NCBI RefSeq assembly: GCF_023168165.1
Contig: NZ_BQYJ01000013.1
Location: 1 to 64,000, forward strand
DNA: 64,000 bases
Reading direction: 5' to 3'
From: Niallia sp. NCCP-28
GTDB lineage: Bacteria; Bacillota; Bacilli; Bacillales; Cytobacillaceae
Shown here: positions 10,451 through 19,351 of the stretch, in pieces
How positions within the stretch are numbered: the stretch's first letter is position 1
Layout: each line of letters begins with the position of its first letter
The notes under the pieces: model-generated
Database searches by the model: none
Seen by the model: only the letters and a program-made list of their open reading frames with translations
Told to the model about the DNA's origin: nothing
Translations under genes and position numbers: made by a program

Positions 10451-10648
10451 GGAGATTATGCTACTATCTATTCCTATTTTATCGAGCAGTCCAATACCTT
10501 TCCTATTTTATACCAATATTTTGATATGGGAGAAAACAGTGTATCCCTTTCTTGCTTGTTCTTGCTTTCATAAGTGAATAATAAAAAGGGCAGAATTTTA
10601 AAAGTATAAACATAAAAGGATGAGGGGAGCAGGAAATGAGGAGTGTTA

Positions 10649-12571
10649 ATGTTATCAAAACGCCAAATAGAAATTCTTTCATTTTTAAGGGAAACAAATG
10701 AACCAGTAACAGCTGAATGGATTGCCAAGGAATTAAATGTAAGTGACCGTACAATTCGCAATGATATAAAAGCCATGCAGCCAGAGTGTCTCCAGTTAGG
10801 ATTCTCAATTGATTCCTTTCGCGGAAGAGGCTACCAAATACAAGTTTTTGATCAGGCATTATTTTTAAAGCAATTCAGCCAGTTGAAAAGTGAAAAAAAT
10901 GATGAAAAGGCAGCAGACTTCTCCGAACAAAATGATAGAGTAGTTTTTTTATTAAAGAGGCTATTATTAGAAAAGAGATCCATAAAACTAGAAGGTTTTG
11001 AGGATGAAATGTTTGTATCAAAATCCACGATGCAAAATGATTTAAGGATTGTCCGGAAAATCTTATTAAAATACAATCTAAGGCTAGTGAACCGTCCTCA
11101 TTATGGAACACAAGTTGAAGGCGATGAATATATGAAAAGATTATGTTTGTCCAATTATATTTTTAACCGCCAGGATGTACTTGTCGATTATGAGGCTTTC
11201 CCATTATTAGATCAAGAATTATATAAAAAAGTAAAAGAAACGATCATTAAAAAGGTCAATATATATAAAATTGAGATCTCAGATATTGCTCTTGAAAATT
11301 TAGCTATTCATATTGTAATCGCATGTAAGAGGATTGAAGAAGGTTTTATAATTGAACATTTAAACGAAAATTTAATGGATGATCATCCCTTTGAAAAAAT
11401 TGTAGCGTTAGAGATTGTCAAAGAAATAGAAATGTATACGGAGCTCATTTTTCAAGAACCGGAAATTGATTATATTATCGTCCATCTGTTAGGCACAAAG
11501 CTGATGCATAAAGAGAAGTTAACAGAATTTAGCGAGTTTGATGAGGTAGGGCATATTGTCCAATGTATGTTAAAAAGGTTGCAGAATGAATGGAATTGGA
11601 ATTTTGAAGATGATATTGAATTTATTCAAGCTTTAACCTTACACATCCGCCCCGCCATGAACCGGTTAAGATATAAGATGAATATCAGGAATCCGCTTTT
11701 AAATGAAATAAAATTGAAGTATCCTAGTGCCTTTGAAGGGGCAGTAGCTGCCTGCAAATGTATAGAAGAATATTTATCTATAGAGCCTGGGGAAGATGAA
11801 ATAGCCTATATAGCATTACACATCGGCGTTGCACTGGAACGTATGAAAAGCAAGTTGAAAAAAGTAAAAAGGGTGATCGTTGTATGCGCTTCAGGAGTTG
11901 GAACTGCCAAACTGCTCTATTACCGTTTGCAACATCTGTTCCCCAAAGATCTAGAGATTGTCGCTTCGATAAATTACTATAAGCTTTCCGAATATAAACT
12001 GTCTTCCATTGATTTTATTATTAGCACTATCCCGATTAAGGAAGATTTAGGCATCCCGGTACAAGTGGTAAATACTTTTTTGGAAGATAAAGATATCAAG
12101 CAAATTAAGAATTATATATATCCGATAAATAAAAATGGATGCTCCTTGTATTTAGATGAGAAAAGAATATTCATTCAGCAAGACATGAAAGACAAACAAA
12201 GCGCTATTAGCTTCCTATGCAATGAGCTATATAAACAAGGATGTGTGCCAAAAGAGTATGAAAAGCTTGTATTGGAAAGAGAGTCATTGTCACCCACAAG
12301 TTTTGGAAATTTAGTTGCTGTTCCTCACCCTATAACGCCAGTGACGGAAAAAACATTCTGGACAGTTTGTACACTTAAGCATCCAATTTCATGGAACGAT
12401 AATCAGATGGTGCAATTTATTTGTCTATTAAATATTGAAGCCACTCCAAAAGGAGATCTCGAAAGCATGTATGAAAAACTAATTGGATTAATCGAAAATA
12501 AAACCATCGTTCAAAAAATCATTAAGGGTCAATCAGTTAATGAAGTGATGAAGATATTGCAAGAAAATTAA
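10649..12571 (+). CDS. licR: PRD-containing PTS-controlled transcription activator, LicR type
   Basis: A 640-residue activator of the LicR/MtlR class. An N-terminal winged helix (VTAEWIAKELNVSDRTIRND, residues ~20-45) precedes a second HTH region. PRD1 and PRD2 carry the expected histidines (LAIHIVIACKRIEEG, IDYIIVHLLGTK, LTLHIRPAMNRLRYKM, IAYIALHIGVALERM). Then come a Gat-type IIB domain with Cys in VVCASGVGTAKLL and a C-terminal IIA(Mtl) domain with His in LVAVPHPITP. Phosphorylation of these sites by HPr and LicB normally sets activity. ATG at 10649 follows GAGGAG; GTG at 10643 is the less likely start. It lies between its two probable targets. Confidence 0.93.
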   Translation: MLSKRQIEILSFLRETNEPVTAEWIAKELNVSDRTIRNDIKAMQPECLQLGFSIDSFRGRGYQIQVFDQALFLKQFSQLKSEKNDEKAADFSEQNDRVVFLLKRLLLEKRSIKLEGFEDEMFVSKSTMQNDLRIVRKILLKYNLRLVNRPHYGTQVEGDEYMKRLCLSNYIFNRQDVLVDYEAFPLLDQELYKKVKETIIKKVNIYKIEISDIALENLAIHIVIACKRIEEGFIIEHLNENLMDDHPFEKIVALEIVKEIEMYTELIFQEPEIDYIIVHLLGTKLMHKEKLTEFSEFDEVGHIVQCMLKRLQNEWNWNFEDDIEFIQALTLHIRPAMNRLRYKMNIRNPLLNEIKLKYPSAFEGAVAACKCIEEYLSIEPGEDEIAYIALHIGVALERMKSKLKKVKRVIVVCASGVGTAKLLYYRLQHLFPKDLEIVASINYYKLSEYKLSSIDFIISTIPIKEDLGIPVQVVNTFLEDKDIKQIKNYIYPINKNGCSLYLDEKRIFIQQDMKDKQSAISFLCNELYKQGCVPKEYEKLVLERESLSPTSFGNLVAVPHPITPVTEKTFWTVCTLKHPISWNDNQMVQFICLLNIEATPKGDLESMYEKLIGLIENKTIVQKIIKGQSVNEVMKILQEN

Positions 12572-12684
12572 GATCGAAGTAATTAGCTTAAAATCAAAAA
12601 GCTGTTTTTTGCAGGAATTTATTGGATCTTCTTAAATAAACAGCCCTTCTTTCTATAAACAATAGTCAAAATCATAGAAAATAT

Positions 12685-12712
12685 TGTAAACGTTTCCGTT
12701 GTCTAGCGGAAA
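12685..12712. promoter_or_regulatory. Candidate LicR operator overlapped by a cre-like site
   Basis: TTTCCGTTGTCTAGCGGAAA (12693-12712) differs from the licB palindrome only in its centre. TGTAAACGTTTCCG (12685-12698) resembles a cre box and overlaps its left arm. A weaker, shorter-spaced pair (TTTCC/GGAAT) lies at 12763-12780, next to the ribosome-binding site of the IIB gene. Confidence 0.65.
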
Positions 12713-12795
12713 ATTATTGGATTAAAAATAAAGTATGAACATTTTATAATATGTTCAAATGGTTTCCAATGTAACGGAATCAGTCAGGAGGAAAT

Positions 12796-13113
12796 ATGAA
12801 AACAATTGTGTTAGTGTGTGCGGCAGGAATGAGCACAAGTTTGTTGGTAACAAAAATGAAAAGAGCAGCAAAAATTAAAAGCATAGAAGTTAATATATTT
12901 GCTGTATCTGTTCCAGAAGTTGATCTTACTGTAAAAAATAAAAATATTGATGTGCTGCTGCTGGCTCCACAAGTGAAATATAAAAAAAAATTCCTTGAAG
13001 AATTAGTAGCAGACAAAAATATTCCAATGGAGGATATTAATGTTCAATATTACGGAAAGATGGATGGAGAACAAGTTTTAGAACAAGCACTAACACTAAT
13101 TGACAGCAACTGA
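12796..13113 (+). CDS. Orphan PTS lactose/cellobiose-type IIB component
   Basis: A 105-residue IIB paralogue of LicB with the phosphocysteine at residue 8 in [17 protein letters not shown] and the second signature LLLAPQVKYKKK. AGGAGG at 12786-12791 supports ATG 12796. No IIA or IIC accompanies it; the next gene, after 31 bases, is a zinc dehydrogenase. It may serve LicC/LicA for a different substrate, or act as a phosphate relay to LicR. The candidate LicR operator in its promoter places it in the same regulon. Role is inference. Confidence 0.88.
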   Translation: MKTIVLVCAAGMSTSLLVTKMKRAAKIKSIEVNIFAVSVPEVDLTVKNKNIDVLLLAPQVKYKKKFLEELVADKNIPMEDINVQYYGKMDGEQVLEQALTLIDSN

Positions 13114-13144
13114 TTCAAAAAATAGACATTTAGGAGGTTTTATA

Positions 13145-14137
13145 ATGAAAGCAGCAGTATTGCAAGGAACAAAACAAATCGAAGTAGTAGAGTTAAACGT
13201 GGACTCTCTATCTCCAAATGAGGTGCTTGTAAAGGTAAAAAGCTGTGGGATTTGTGGAACAGATCAGCATATATACCATGGGCATCCCGGTTCAGCAGCG
13301 GTTCATCCTCCCATTGTCCTTGGACACGAATTGGCAGGAGAAGTAGAAGAAGTGGGTTCTGAAGTGTCAACCTTAAAAAAGGGGGATCGCGTTTCAATCG
13401 ATCCCAATATATATTGCGGAACATGTAAGTATTGCCGAAGAAATCAAGCTCACTTATGCAACAATCTCCAAGCGGTAGGAGTGACAAGAAATGGAGGCAT
13501 GGGTGAATATTGTACGGTGCCTGAAGGTAACTGTTATCAGATTTCAGATGAAATGACATTTGAAGAAGCGGCACTTGTGGAGCCATTAGGCTGTGTTTTG
13601 CATGGATTTAAGAAAATTCAATTTTCCCCTTTAAATAAGGTGCTGATTATTGGCGGGGGCTTTATCGGTCAATTGTTTTTACAATTGGTGAAAAGCCAGC
13701 AAGTAGATGCTATTATTGTCAGTGAACCAGCTGAAAACAAACGGGAGATGCTTTACCAGCTTGGTGCGGATAGAGTTGTTCATCCAATGGATGCTTCTGG
13801 AATTGAAGCAGACGTGGTGATTGAATGTGTGGGCAGACAAGATACGATGGAATTAGCCGTTCAAGCTGCTAACAAAGGCGGCCAGGTACTGCTATTTGGA
13901 GTTTCTGCACCAGATACAAATATATCCGTTGCACCTTTTGATATATTTACAAAGGAGCTCGTTATTAAAGGTTCATTTATCAATCCATTTACACATGAAG
14001 AAGCGATCAAACTAATTGAGAAAAAAGTGGTAGATGTTCAATCACTTATTTCCCATCGATTTACAAAGGAAGAACTGCCAGTTGCAATGGAAAACTTTCA
14101 GAGTCTTAATATCGTTAAAGCTATTGTTAAACACTAG
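13145..14137 (+). CDS. Zinc-dependent medium-chain alcohol/polyol dehydrogenase
   Basis: A 330-residue MDR-family dehydrogenase of the sorbitol/threonine-dehydrogenase type. Catalytic zinc ligands are in CGICGTDQHIYHG and VLGHELAGEV, the structural zinc cysteines in CGTCKYCRRNQAHLC, and the Rossmann glycines in VLIIGGGFIGQLFLQL. ATG at 13145 with AGGAGG at 13132-13137 is chosen over the longer frame from 13100, which overlaps the IIB gene. Coupled to an orphan IIB, it may oxidise a sugar-alcohol (phosphate) made or imported by the PTS. The substrate is not determinable here. Confidence 0.87.
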   Translation: MKAAVLQGTKQIEVVELNVDSLSPNEVLVKVKSCGICGTDQHIYHGHPGSAAVHPPIVLGHELAGEVEEVGSEVSTLKKGDRVSIDPNIYCGTCKYCRRNQAHLCNNLQAVGVTRNGGMGEYCTVPEGNCYQISDEMTFEEAALVEPLGCVLHGFKKIQFSPLNKVLIIGGGFIGQLFLQLVKSQQVDAIIVSEPAENKREMLYQLGADRVVHPMDASGIEADVVIECVGRQDTMELAVQAANKGGQVLLFGVSAPDTNISVAPFDIFTKELVIKGSFINPFTHEEAIKLIEKKVVDVQSLISHRFTKEELPVAMENFQSLNIVKAIVKH

Positions 14138-14272
14138 CAAAAGTGGTTTGTTTTTGCTGAACTTTTATTGTATTTAGTAAAAATCCACTCTCAGCAGCAC
14201 CAAGTGAATACTGCTCATCATTGGAGTTTCTTCAGATAATCCCAAATCCCGTTTTTCTTAGAAAGAATTGGA

Positions 14273-14476
14273 GCAAGGGCTGCTGAACATTTGCGAGGAA
14301 TATTGGGAGAACTGCAAATTATTGATGTTCGAACATATGCAACATTATCTTTATTTACTGGTTTTAAAGATTACAGCACTTTCAAACCAACTGACTTGCA
14401 CCTGAATAATGTCAATCGTATGCTCGATCAAGTGATTATTTGGAACAAAGTGCTGAAACCGCTTCATAATGCTTAA
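14273..14476 (+). pseudogene. 3' fragment of an NADPH-dependent FMN reductase gene
   Basis: This stretch encodes ARAAEHLRGILGELQIIDV through LDQVIIWNKVLKPLHNA, about 67 residues that align without gaps to the last third of the FMN reductase at 5770-6321. No start or ribosome site precedes it and the flavin-binding N-terminal part is absent. The homology starts abruptly at about 14271 and continues through the terminator. It is a truncated duplicate rather than a small gene. Confidence 0.9.
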
Positions 14477-14486
14477 ATAAGATAGA

Positions 14487-14511
14487 AGTCAACCATGTGT
14501 TGGCTTTTTTT
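14487..14511 (+). terminator. Terminator copied with the FMN reductase fragment
   Basis: AGTCAAC/GTTGGCT (one G-T pair) with loop CATGT and seven T. It is the diverged twin of the hairpin at 6343-6365. Confidence 0.75.
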
Positions 14512-14636
14512 GTGTCTCCAAATTCATTAAAAGTTCTTATTATATACAGTGCGGCATATTGGCTATAAGCGAAAGTGAGTAATAAATATTCTTTTCTTGC
14601 AGATACTAGGGAAAAGTAAATGTAAGGAGCGTTTCC

Positions 14637-15215
14637 ATGAATTCCAATCAGCAGGAGTTTTTCGAATCATTGGTTTCCCTTCAGAAAAAACTGTCAAGAG
14701 AAGGAATAGAGTACTGGCATCTATATTCAGATTTCGGAACATGGCAATTCTGGGCAGTTCTTCTTATGCTTATTTGTCCGGTCATTGTCTTATATTTTGT
14801 TATTGACCGCAAAAAAGTTTTTATAATTGGCTTCTTTGGATTTGCGGTCCATATATTATTTGCCTACACGGATGCATGCGGCATTCGCTTGGGATTATGG
14901 GGGTATCCGTATCAATTAATCCCATTTATTCCGAGTCTGTCTTTAGATGCAGCCATTATCCCAATTGCTATTATGATTGTATTTCAATGGACATTAAATC
15001 ATCATAAAAACTTTTATTTATACTCCTTTTTAACAGCCCTTCTTTTTGGGTTTGGCTTTAAACCATTATTAGTCAGTATTGGTTTATTCGAAAAGTATCA
15101 ATGGGTCAACTATTTTTATATCTTTTTAATTTACCTTGTACTGTATTGGCTAGGGCATTTGCTGACAACAATATTTTTCCGATTGCAGGATAGTCAGAAA
15201 GAAAAAGAAGTGTAG
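14637..15215 (+). CDS. CBO0543-family-like membrane protein, paralogue of the one at 2267
   Basis: A 192-residue membrane protein with about five membrane segments. It shares FGTWQFW, LYFVIDRKK, YPYQLIPFIPSLSLDA, HHKNFYLYSF and WVNYFYIFL with the gene at 2267. ATG at 14637 follows AAGGAG. It sits directly after the FMN reductase fragment, so the fragment plus this gene look like a second copy of the CBO0543/FMN-reductase neighbourhood left of the PTS island. Function unknown. Confidence 0.78.
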   Translation: MNSNQQEFFESLVSLQKKLSREGIEYWHLYSDFGTWQFWAVLLMLICPVIVLYFVIDRKKVFIIGFFGFAVHILFAYTDACGIRLGLWGYPYQLIPFIPSLSLDAAIIPIAIMIVFQWTLNHHKNFYLYSFLTALLFGFGFKPLLVSIGLFEKYQWVNYFYIFLIYLVLYWLGHLLTTIFFRLQDSQKEKEV

Positions 15216-15222
15216 TTGAAAT

Positions 15223-15259
15223 AAGCAAGAGGAAGGTTCAGAGAACCTTCCTCTTGCTT
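15223..15259. terminator. Perfect 17-bp hairpin, bidirectional terminator-like
   Basis: AAGCAAGAGGAAGGTTC (15223-15239) and GAACCTTCCTCTTGCTT (15243-15259) pair fully around a 3-base loop. It stands between the CBO0543 gene and the opposing chemoreceptor remnant, so it probably once served both. Confidence 0.7.
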
Positions 15260-15269
15260 ATGCTATAAC

Positions 15270-15425
15270 TCAAATCGTTCTAATTTTCTTTGGAGATGTT
15301 TGATAATTGGTCAAAAGATGGGCGGATTTCCGTATATCTTCATATAATGCTGCTCCTTCTTGTATTTGGGCAGATATGGTTTGAAGAGCCTGTGTAAGGT
15401 TCTTAAAGGCTAGTCCCCCATTATT
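15270..15425 (-). pseudogene. Remnant of a methyl-accepting chemotaxis protein C-terminus
   Basis: The minus strand encodes [20 protein letters not shown] followed by IQEG, matching [20 protein letters not shown] in the signalling domain of the chemoreceptor at 19352-21031. It then jumps with deletions to a short unrelated-looking tail and a stop at 15270. There is no start and most of the gene is missing. Confidence 0.8.
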
Positions 15426-15436
15426 TGGTTAATACG

Positions 15437-15467
15437 TAATGTGATTTTTTTGAAAACAATCACATTA
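15437..15467. terminator. Hairpin TAATGTGATT/AATCACATTA
   Basis: Ten-base arms at 15437-15446 and 15458-15467 followed by TTTTTC on the plus strand. No intact plus-strand gene ends here; it may be left from the lost sequence around the chemoreceptor remnant. Confidence 0.45.
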
Positions 15468-15529
15468 TTTTTCTTGTATTGGCAAATAATAACAAGATTA
15501 AGAGTGCCAGACATTCAAAGGAGGAAGCC

Positions 15530-16321
15530 ATGAGAAATTATTATCCAACCAATCAAGAAAGACGGTTTAAAGCATATGTTAGCTCGATGGGAACGACACA
15601 GCTTCATTTGCGTAATCCATATATCATTGCTTGGTGGTCGGCGGCATTTCCTGGTTTTGGTCATCTCCTTTTGTCTAAATATCTTAGAGGCTATGCATTA
15701 TTCTTATGGGAAATTCTCGTTAATAATATGTCTCACTTAAATCATGCAATGGTTTACTCGTTTGTGGGAAATATCAAAATGGCGAAGGAAGTGATTGAAC
15801 CTAGATGGCTGCTTATGTATATTCCAGTTTATATTTTTGCAATTTGGGACAGTTATCGAACATCTGTTGATATGAACAAAGTATTCCTATTGGCTGAAAG
15901 AGAAAATGCTGAGTTTAGTTCGTATAGTATTGGTGCTTTTGAAATTAATTACTTAGATAAAAGAAGACCTCTTATGGCCATAGTATGGTCACTTTTTACT
16001 CCAGGATTGGGGCAATTATATATTCATCGGGTGTTAACGGCCATTTTTACGATGGTTTTTATGATTGCTTTTGTTTACTTTTCTAAAGTCCTTATTGCCG
16101 TTCACTACCTTTTTTTGGGAGAAGTAGAACAAGCAACCCAAGTGATTGAACCCCAATGGTTTTTATTTATGCCTTCCCATTTTGGATTTGCTATATATGA
16201 TTCGTACGTTAATACCGTTGAAAATAATAAATTATTTGAGAGTGAACAAAAAAAGTTTCTCCAACAAAAGTATCAACAATATCGAGTGAACTTTCAAATA
16301 TCTGAGAAAGAGGTGGAATAA
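15530..16321 (+). CDS. Membrane protein with two tandem TM2-like repeats, unknown function
   Basis: A 263-residue protein that is an internal duplication. Residues ~35-125 and ~145-245 each run: hydrophobic Trp-Ser segment, PGFGHLLL or PGLGQLY (TM2-domain-like turn), two membrane segments, VIEP(R/Q)W, then FAI(W/Y)DSY and a closing Asn-Lys. ATG at 15530 with AAAGGAGG is chosen over the TTG at 15479. The next gene starts one base after its stop, so the two are cotranscribed. No enzymatic motif is visible; the repeats suggest a pore- or scaffold-like pseudo-dimer, which is speculative. Confidence 0.75.
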   Translation: MRNYYPTNQERRFKAYVSSMGTTQLHLRNPYIIAWWSAAFPGFGHLLLSKYLRGYALFLWEILVNNMSHLNHAMVYSFVGNIKMAKEVIEPRWLLMYIPVYIFAIWDSYRTSVDMNKVFLLAERENAEFSSYSIGAFEINYLDKRRPLMAIVWSLFTPGLGQLYIHRVLTAIFTMVFMIAFVYFSKVLIAVHYLFLGEVEQATQVIEPQWFLFMPSHFGFAIYDSYVNTVENNKLFESEQKKFLQQKYQQYRVNFQISEKEVE

Positions 16322-16780
16322 ATGCAAATATTCTCCACATTTGAGCACTCGTCGTATCTTGAACTAGCCATCACAAGTTTAGAAAAAGCAGGTGTAAAAA
16401 AACAGGAAATTCTTGCTGTTCCCCTCATGAATCGGACAGAGGAAAGAAGATTGTTTGATACACTTCATCGAGCGGATGGCATTAGTCTATTTGATAAAGG
16501 AGCAGCGATTGGAACAGCATTTTCTGTTATTGGAGCAGGTGTCGGATTCACTTTGAAGTGGGGTCCTATTTATTGGGGATTAATTGGTGCGGCAGTTGGA
16601 TTTATGGTGGGATTTATGATCGACTACTTTATATATAAAGTTGTTTATAAAAGAAAAAGGGTTCTAAAAGGAAAAAAATCAGAAGTGGTTTTAGTTGTTG
16701 AATGTCCTAAAGAGTTAGTGGAGAGAGTAGAAGAGCTGCTTTGGGACCATCTTGCCTTAGGGGTAGCTAAAGTTGAATAA
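16322..16780 (+). CDS. Small membrane protein with a glycine-rich transmembrane hairpin
   Basis: A 152-residue protein. A soluble ~50-residue N-terminal part (FSTFEHSSYLELAITSLEKA) resembles small alpha/beta domains. Two glycine-zipper membrane segments follow at ~60-80 and ~85-105 (GAAIGTAFSVIGAGVGF, GLIGAAVGFMVGFMI), then a basic loop and a soluble C-terminal part. ATG at 16322 directly follows the stop of the previous gene, indicating translational coupling. The pair probably acts together in the membrane; function unknown. Confidence 0.75.
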   Translation: MQIFSTFEHSSYLELAITSLEKAGVKKQEILAVPLMNRTEERRLFDTLHRADGISLFDKGAAIGTAFSVIGAGVGFTLKWGPIYWGLIGAAVGFMVGFMIDYFIYKVVYKRKRVLKGKKSEVVLVVECPKELVERVEELLWDHLALGVAKVE

Positions 16781-16871
16781 TAATGTATACCGCTTATTTA
16801 ACCAGCAGCATAAATGAAAAGGAATGTACTTCATTAGACATATATTAAGCTAAAAAAGAGGTGTGTTTTCA

Positions 16872-17378
16872 ATGAAAAGGAAAAATTTTGATGAAAAATT
16901 TTTATGGTGGAGCCTCATTATAAACTTAATTGTAGTATTTACAATTATATGTAGAAAACCGCCAATAAAAGATTGGCTGTTAGTATATTTATTTAATGCT
17001 TTAACCAACGGCATTATCGATAGTTTTCTTTCAGCTTACAAAATTGTTAAATATCCAGTTCGTTTTTTTCCAAAAGTATTTAAAACACATATTTTATTTG
17101 ATTTTTTAATATATCCCACTTTTACCATTTTATATAATCAAATGACAAAAAATGATAAGTTATTTACCATTTTTTATAAATTGTTTTATTTTACGATTCC
17201 AATGTTTCTAGTAGAATTCTGGGCAGTAAAAAGAACAGGTCTAATTAAATGGAATAAAGGATGGAAATGGTATCATACATTGATGGGTGTTACCCTTAAA
17301 TCTTTCAGTACAAGATTATTTATCGGGGGAGTAAGAAAAATAGAAAAAAAGCAGGAAATGAGGATGTTTAGGGATTAA
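16872..17378 (+). CDS. CBO0543-family integral membrane protein
   Basis: A 168-residue hydrophobic protein, fifth family member in the window. PPIKDWLLVYLFNALTNGI, HILFDFLIYPT, LVEFWAVKRT and WKWYHT are typical of the CBO0543 group and distinguish it from the GTWQFW subgroup. ATG at 16872 with GAGGTG at 16858-16863 is preferred over GTG at 16863. Function unknown. Confidence 0.8.
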   Translation: MKRKNFDEKFLWWSLIINLIVVFTIICRKPPIKDWLLVYLFNALTNGIIDSFLSAYKIVKYPVRFFPKVFKTHILFDFLIYPTFTILYNQMTKNDKLFTIFYKLFYFTIPMFLVEFWAVKRTGLIKWNKGWKWYHTLMGVTLKSFSTRLFIGGVRKIEKKQEMRMFRD

Positions 17379-17453
17379 TAAAGGTAAAATGGAACTTCCC
17401 CTAAGGATATGTAAGTTCTACTATTTATAATGTAAGGAAATATAGAGAAATGG

Positions 17454-17497
17454 AATGCTCCCCGATTTGTTTAGGATTGCAGCAATCGGAGAGCATT
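17454..17497. terminator. Convergent terminator between the CBO0543 gene and tcyP
   Basis: AATGCTC..CCGATT and AATCGG.GAGCATT form an interrupted stem of about 13 pairs between two converging genes. Confidence 0.65.
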
Positions 17498-17543
17498 TCA
17501 TCATTTAGAGCGATTGAGAATAAATTATTTATCTGTAAAAGAT

Positions 17544-18935
17544 TTAAGCATCCACTGTATCGGCAGCAGCAGGGGCATTATATACTTTTGTATCCAAGTC
17601 TTTTGTCAGTTTACTAGTGACTACCCCAGCGGTCATGCTGCCGCTAACATTTAATGCAGTGCGTCCCATATCAATTAATGGTTCTACAGAAATAAGCAAA
17701 CCTGCTAAAGCGACAGGTAGATTTAAAGAAGATAAGACTAGGATTGCCGCAAATGTCGCACCGCCGCCGACTCCTGCAACGCCAAAGGAACTGATGACAA
17801 CAATGGCAATCAACGTAAAGATAAAGGAAGGCGTTAATGGATCAATGCCCACTGTTGGCGCAATCATAACGGCAAGCATAGCAGGATAAATGCCTGCACA
17901 GCCATTTTGGCCAATGGTCAGGCCGAATGAGCCAGCGAAGTTCGCAATGCTTTCTGGCACACCTAATTGTTTTGTCTGTGTGTTAATATTTAATGGCAGC
18001 GCACCAGCACTTGTGCGAGAAGTAAAGGCAAACGCCAATACTGGAAAAGCTTTTTTTACATAGGTAATTGGATTGACACCCATTATAAATAATAGAAGCA
18101 AATGAACAAGAAACATTGCGATTAAAGCAACATAAGAAGCGACTACAAACTTCCCTAATTTGACGATTGCATCCATATCGCTTGTTGCGACTGTTTTCGT
18201 CATAATCGCTAGAATGCCATATGGAGTTAAGCGCAGGATTAATGTCACAATACGCATTACAATGGCATAAATCGTATCAATGATTTTTGTGAAAAATGCA
18301 GCTTCTTCTGGTCTTTTGCGTTTGATGCCTAAATAAGCAATCCCAACAAATGCAGCGAAAATAACAACGCCAATGGTAGAAGTAGAACGAGCTCCAGTTA
18401 AATCAAGAAATGGATTTGCTGGAAATAATGCCACGATTTGCTGTGGAATCGTTTTTGCCTCTAAATTAGTTAAGTTATCTTCTAGATATGCTCCTCGCTG
18501 TGCTTCCGCATCTCCTTGATTGATTTGCACAGATTCCAAATTAAAGCCAGTTGTCGTAACAATCGCAATTCCTGCCGCAACCGCTGTTGTTGCAAGCAAG
18601 ATGCCAATTGTTAATATACTGATCTTTCCAATGTTTTTCGTTAGTTTCAATCGTGTAAAGGACGCAACAATTGAAATAAAGACAAGAGGCATAACAATCA
18701 TTTGCAGAAATTTCACATAACCGCTGCCGACAATGCTAAACCAATCGGATGTATTTAAAGTAACTTCATTGGTTGGCCCATAAATGAATTGAAGCCCAAA
18801 ACCAAAGATAATTCCTAATCCTAATGCAGTAAATACCCGTTTGGAAAAGGATATATGTTTGCGTTGCATGATATATAATCCTGCAATAAATGCAGCTAAG
18901 ATGATAATATTAATAAGTACCAAAAAATGATGCAT
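17544..18935 (-). CDS. tcyP: L-cystine sodium symporter, DAACS family
   Basis: A 463-residue dicarboxylate/amino acid:cation symporter matching TcyP of B. subtilis in length and start (LVLINIIILAAFIAGLY, RVFTALGLGIIFGF, TGYVKFLQMIVMPLVFIS-like). The family's Ser-rich re-entrant loop (AFTSRTSAGALPLN) and the substrate/cation site in the last helices (SFGVAGVGGGATFAA) are present. It takes up cystine across the cytoplasmic membrane. ATG at 18935 has a GGGGGAAAT-type ribosome site. It is transcribed alone on the minus strand; no S-box leader is evident upstream. Confidence 0.92.
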   Translation of the reverse strand: MHHFLVLINIIILAAFIAGLYIMQRKHISFSKRVFTALGLGIIFGFGLQFIYGPTNEVTLNTSDWFSIVGSGYVKFLQMIVMPLVFISIVASFTRLKLTKNIGKISILTIGILLATTAVAAGIAIVTTTGFNLESVQINQGDAEAQRGAYLEDNLTNLEAKTIPQQIVALFPANPFLDLTGARSTSTIGVVIFAAFVGIAYLGIKRKRPEEAAFFTKIIDTIYAIVMRIVTLILRLTPYGILAIMTKTVATSDMDAIVKLGKFVVASYVALIAMFLVHLLLLFIMGVNPITYVKKAFPVLAFAFTSRTSAGALPLNINTQTKQLGVPESIANFAGSFGLTIGQNGCAGIYPAMLAVMIAPTVGIDPLTPSFIFTLIAIVVISSFGVAGVGGGATFAAILVLSSLNLPVALAGLLISVEPLIDMGRTALNVSGSMTAGVVTSKLTKDLDTKVYNAPAAADTVDA

Positions 18936-19139
18936 AAGTATTTCCCCCTGTTATGTATTTATAAGTATGTATCAGTTATAAAATAACTATTCCGATAAGT
19001 CAACAAGGAATTTTTAAAAACAAAAGTAATTTGAATCTACTAGACTCTTTTTTTTCTTAGAAAAACCCTTTAAAAATGCAGGATTTAGCCGTTTATTCCT
19101 AATTATATAGAAAAAATAAAATTATACTTGCATAAAAAA

Positions 19140-19338
19140 AGGAAGATCCTCCTAGAAATCTTCCTTACAGAGTGTAGACAAAGTCAAAAATACAAATTTT
19201 CAGGCTGATTGAAAACGTCTGCCTTTTGAGGAGCGGAATTACCAAGGTAGGTAATGAGCATCCGAACAAGGCGAGCAACAAAAAAAGCGGGCGTTTGTCA
19301 ACAGCCGCAAAGGAAGATCCTCCTAGGAATCTTCCTTA
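19140..19338. repeat. Terminator-flanked dispersed element, copy 1
   Basis: A core (19168-19311) beginning CAGAGTGTAGACAAAGTC and ending GCGTTTGTCAACAGC lies between two copies of the hairpin GGAAGAT...ATCTTCC (19141-19164 and 19312-19335). The flanking 27-base copies differ at one position. The core ends are an imperfect inverted repeat (TGTAGACAAA/TTTGTCAACA). The left hairpin with its A-run at 19133-19140 is a proper minus-strand terminator for the chemoreceptor gene; the right copy lacks a T-tract. Copy 2 lies at 26081-26286 with different flanking hairpins. Confidence 0.8.
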
Positions 19339-19351
19339 TCCAACCCACTGC

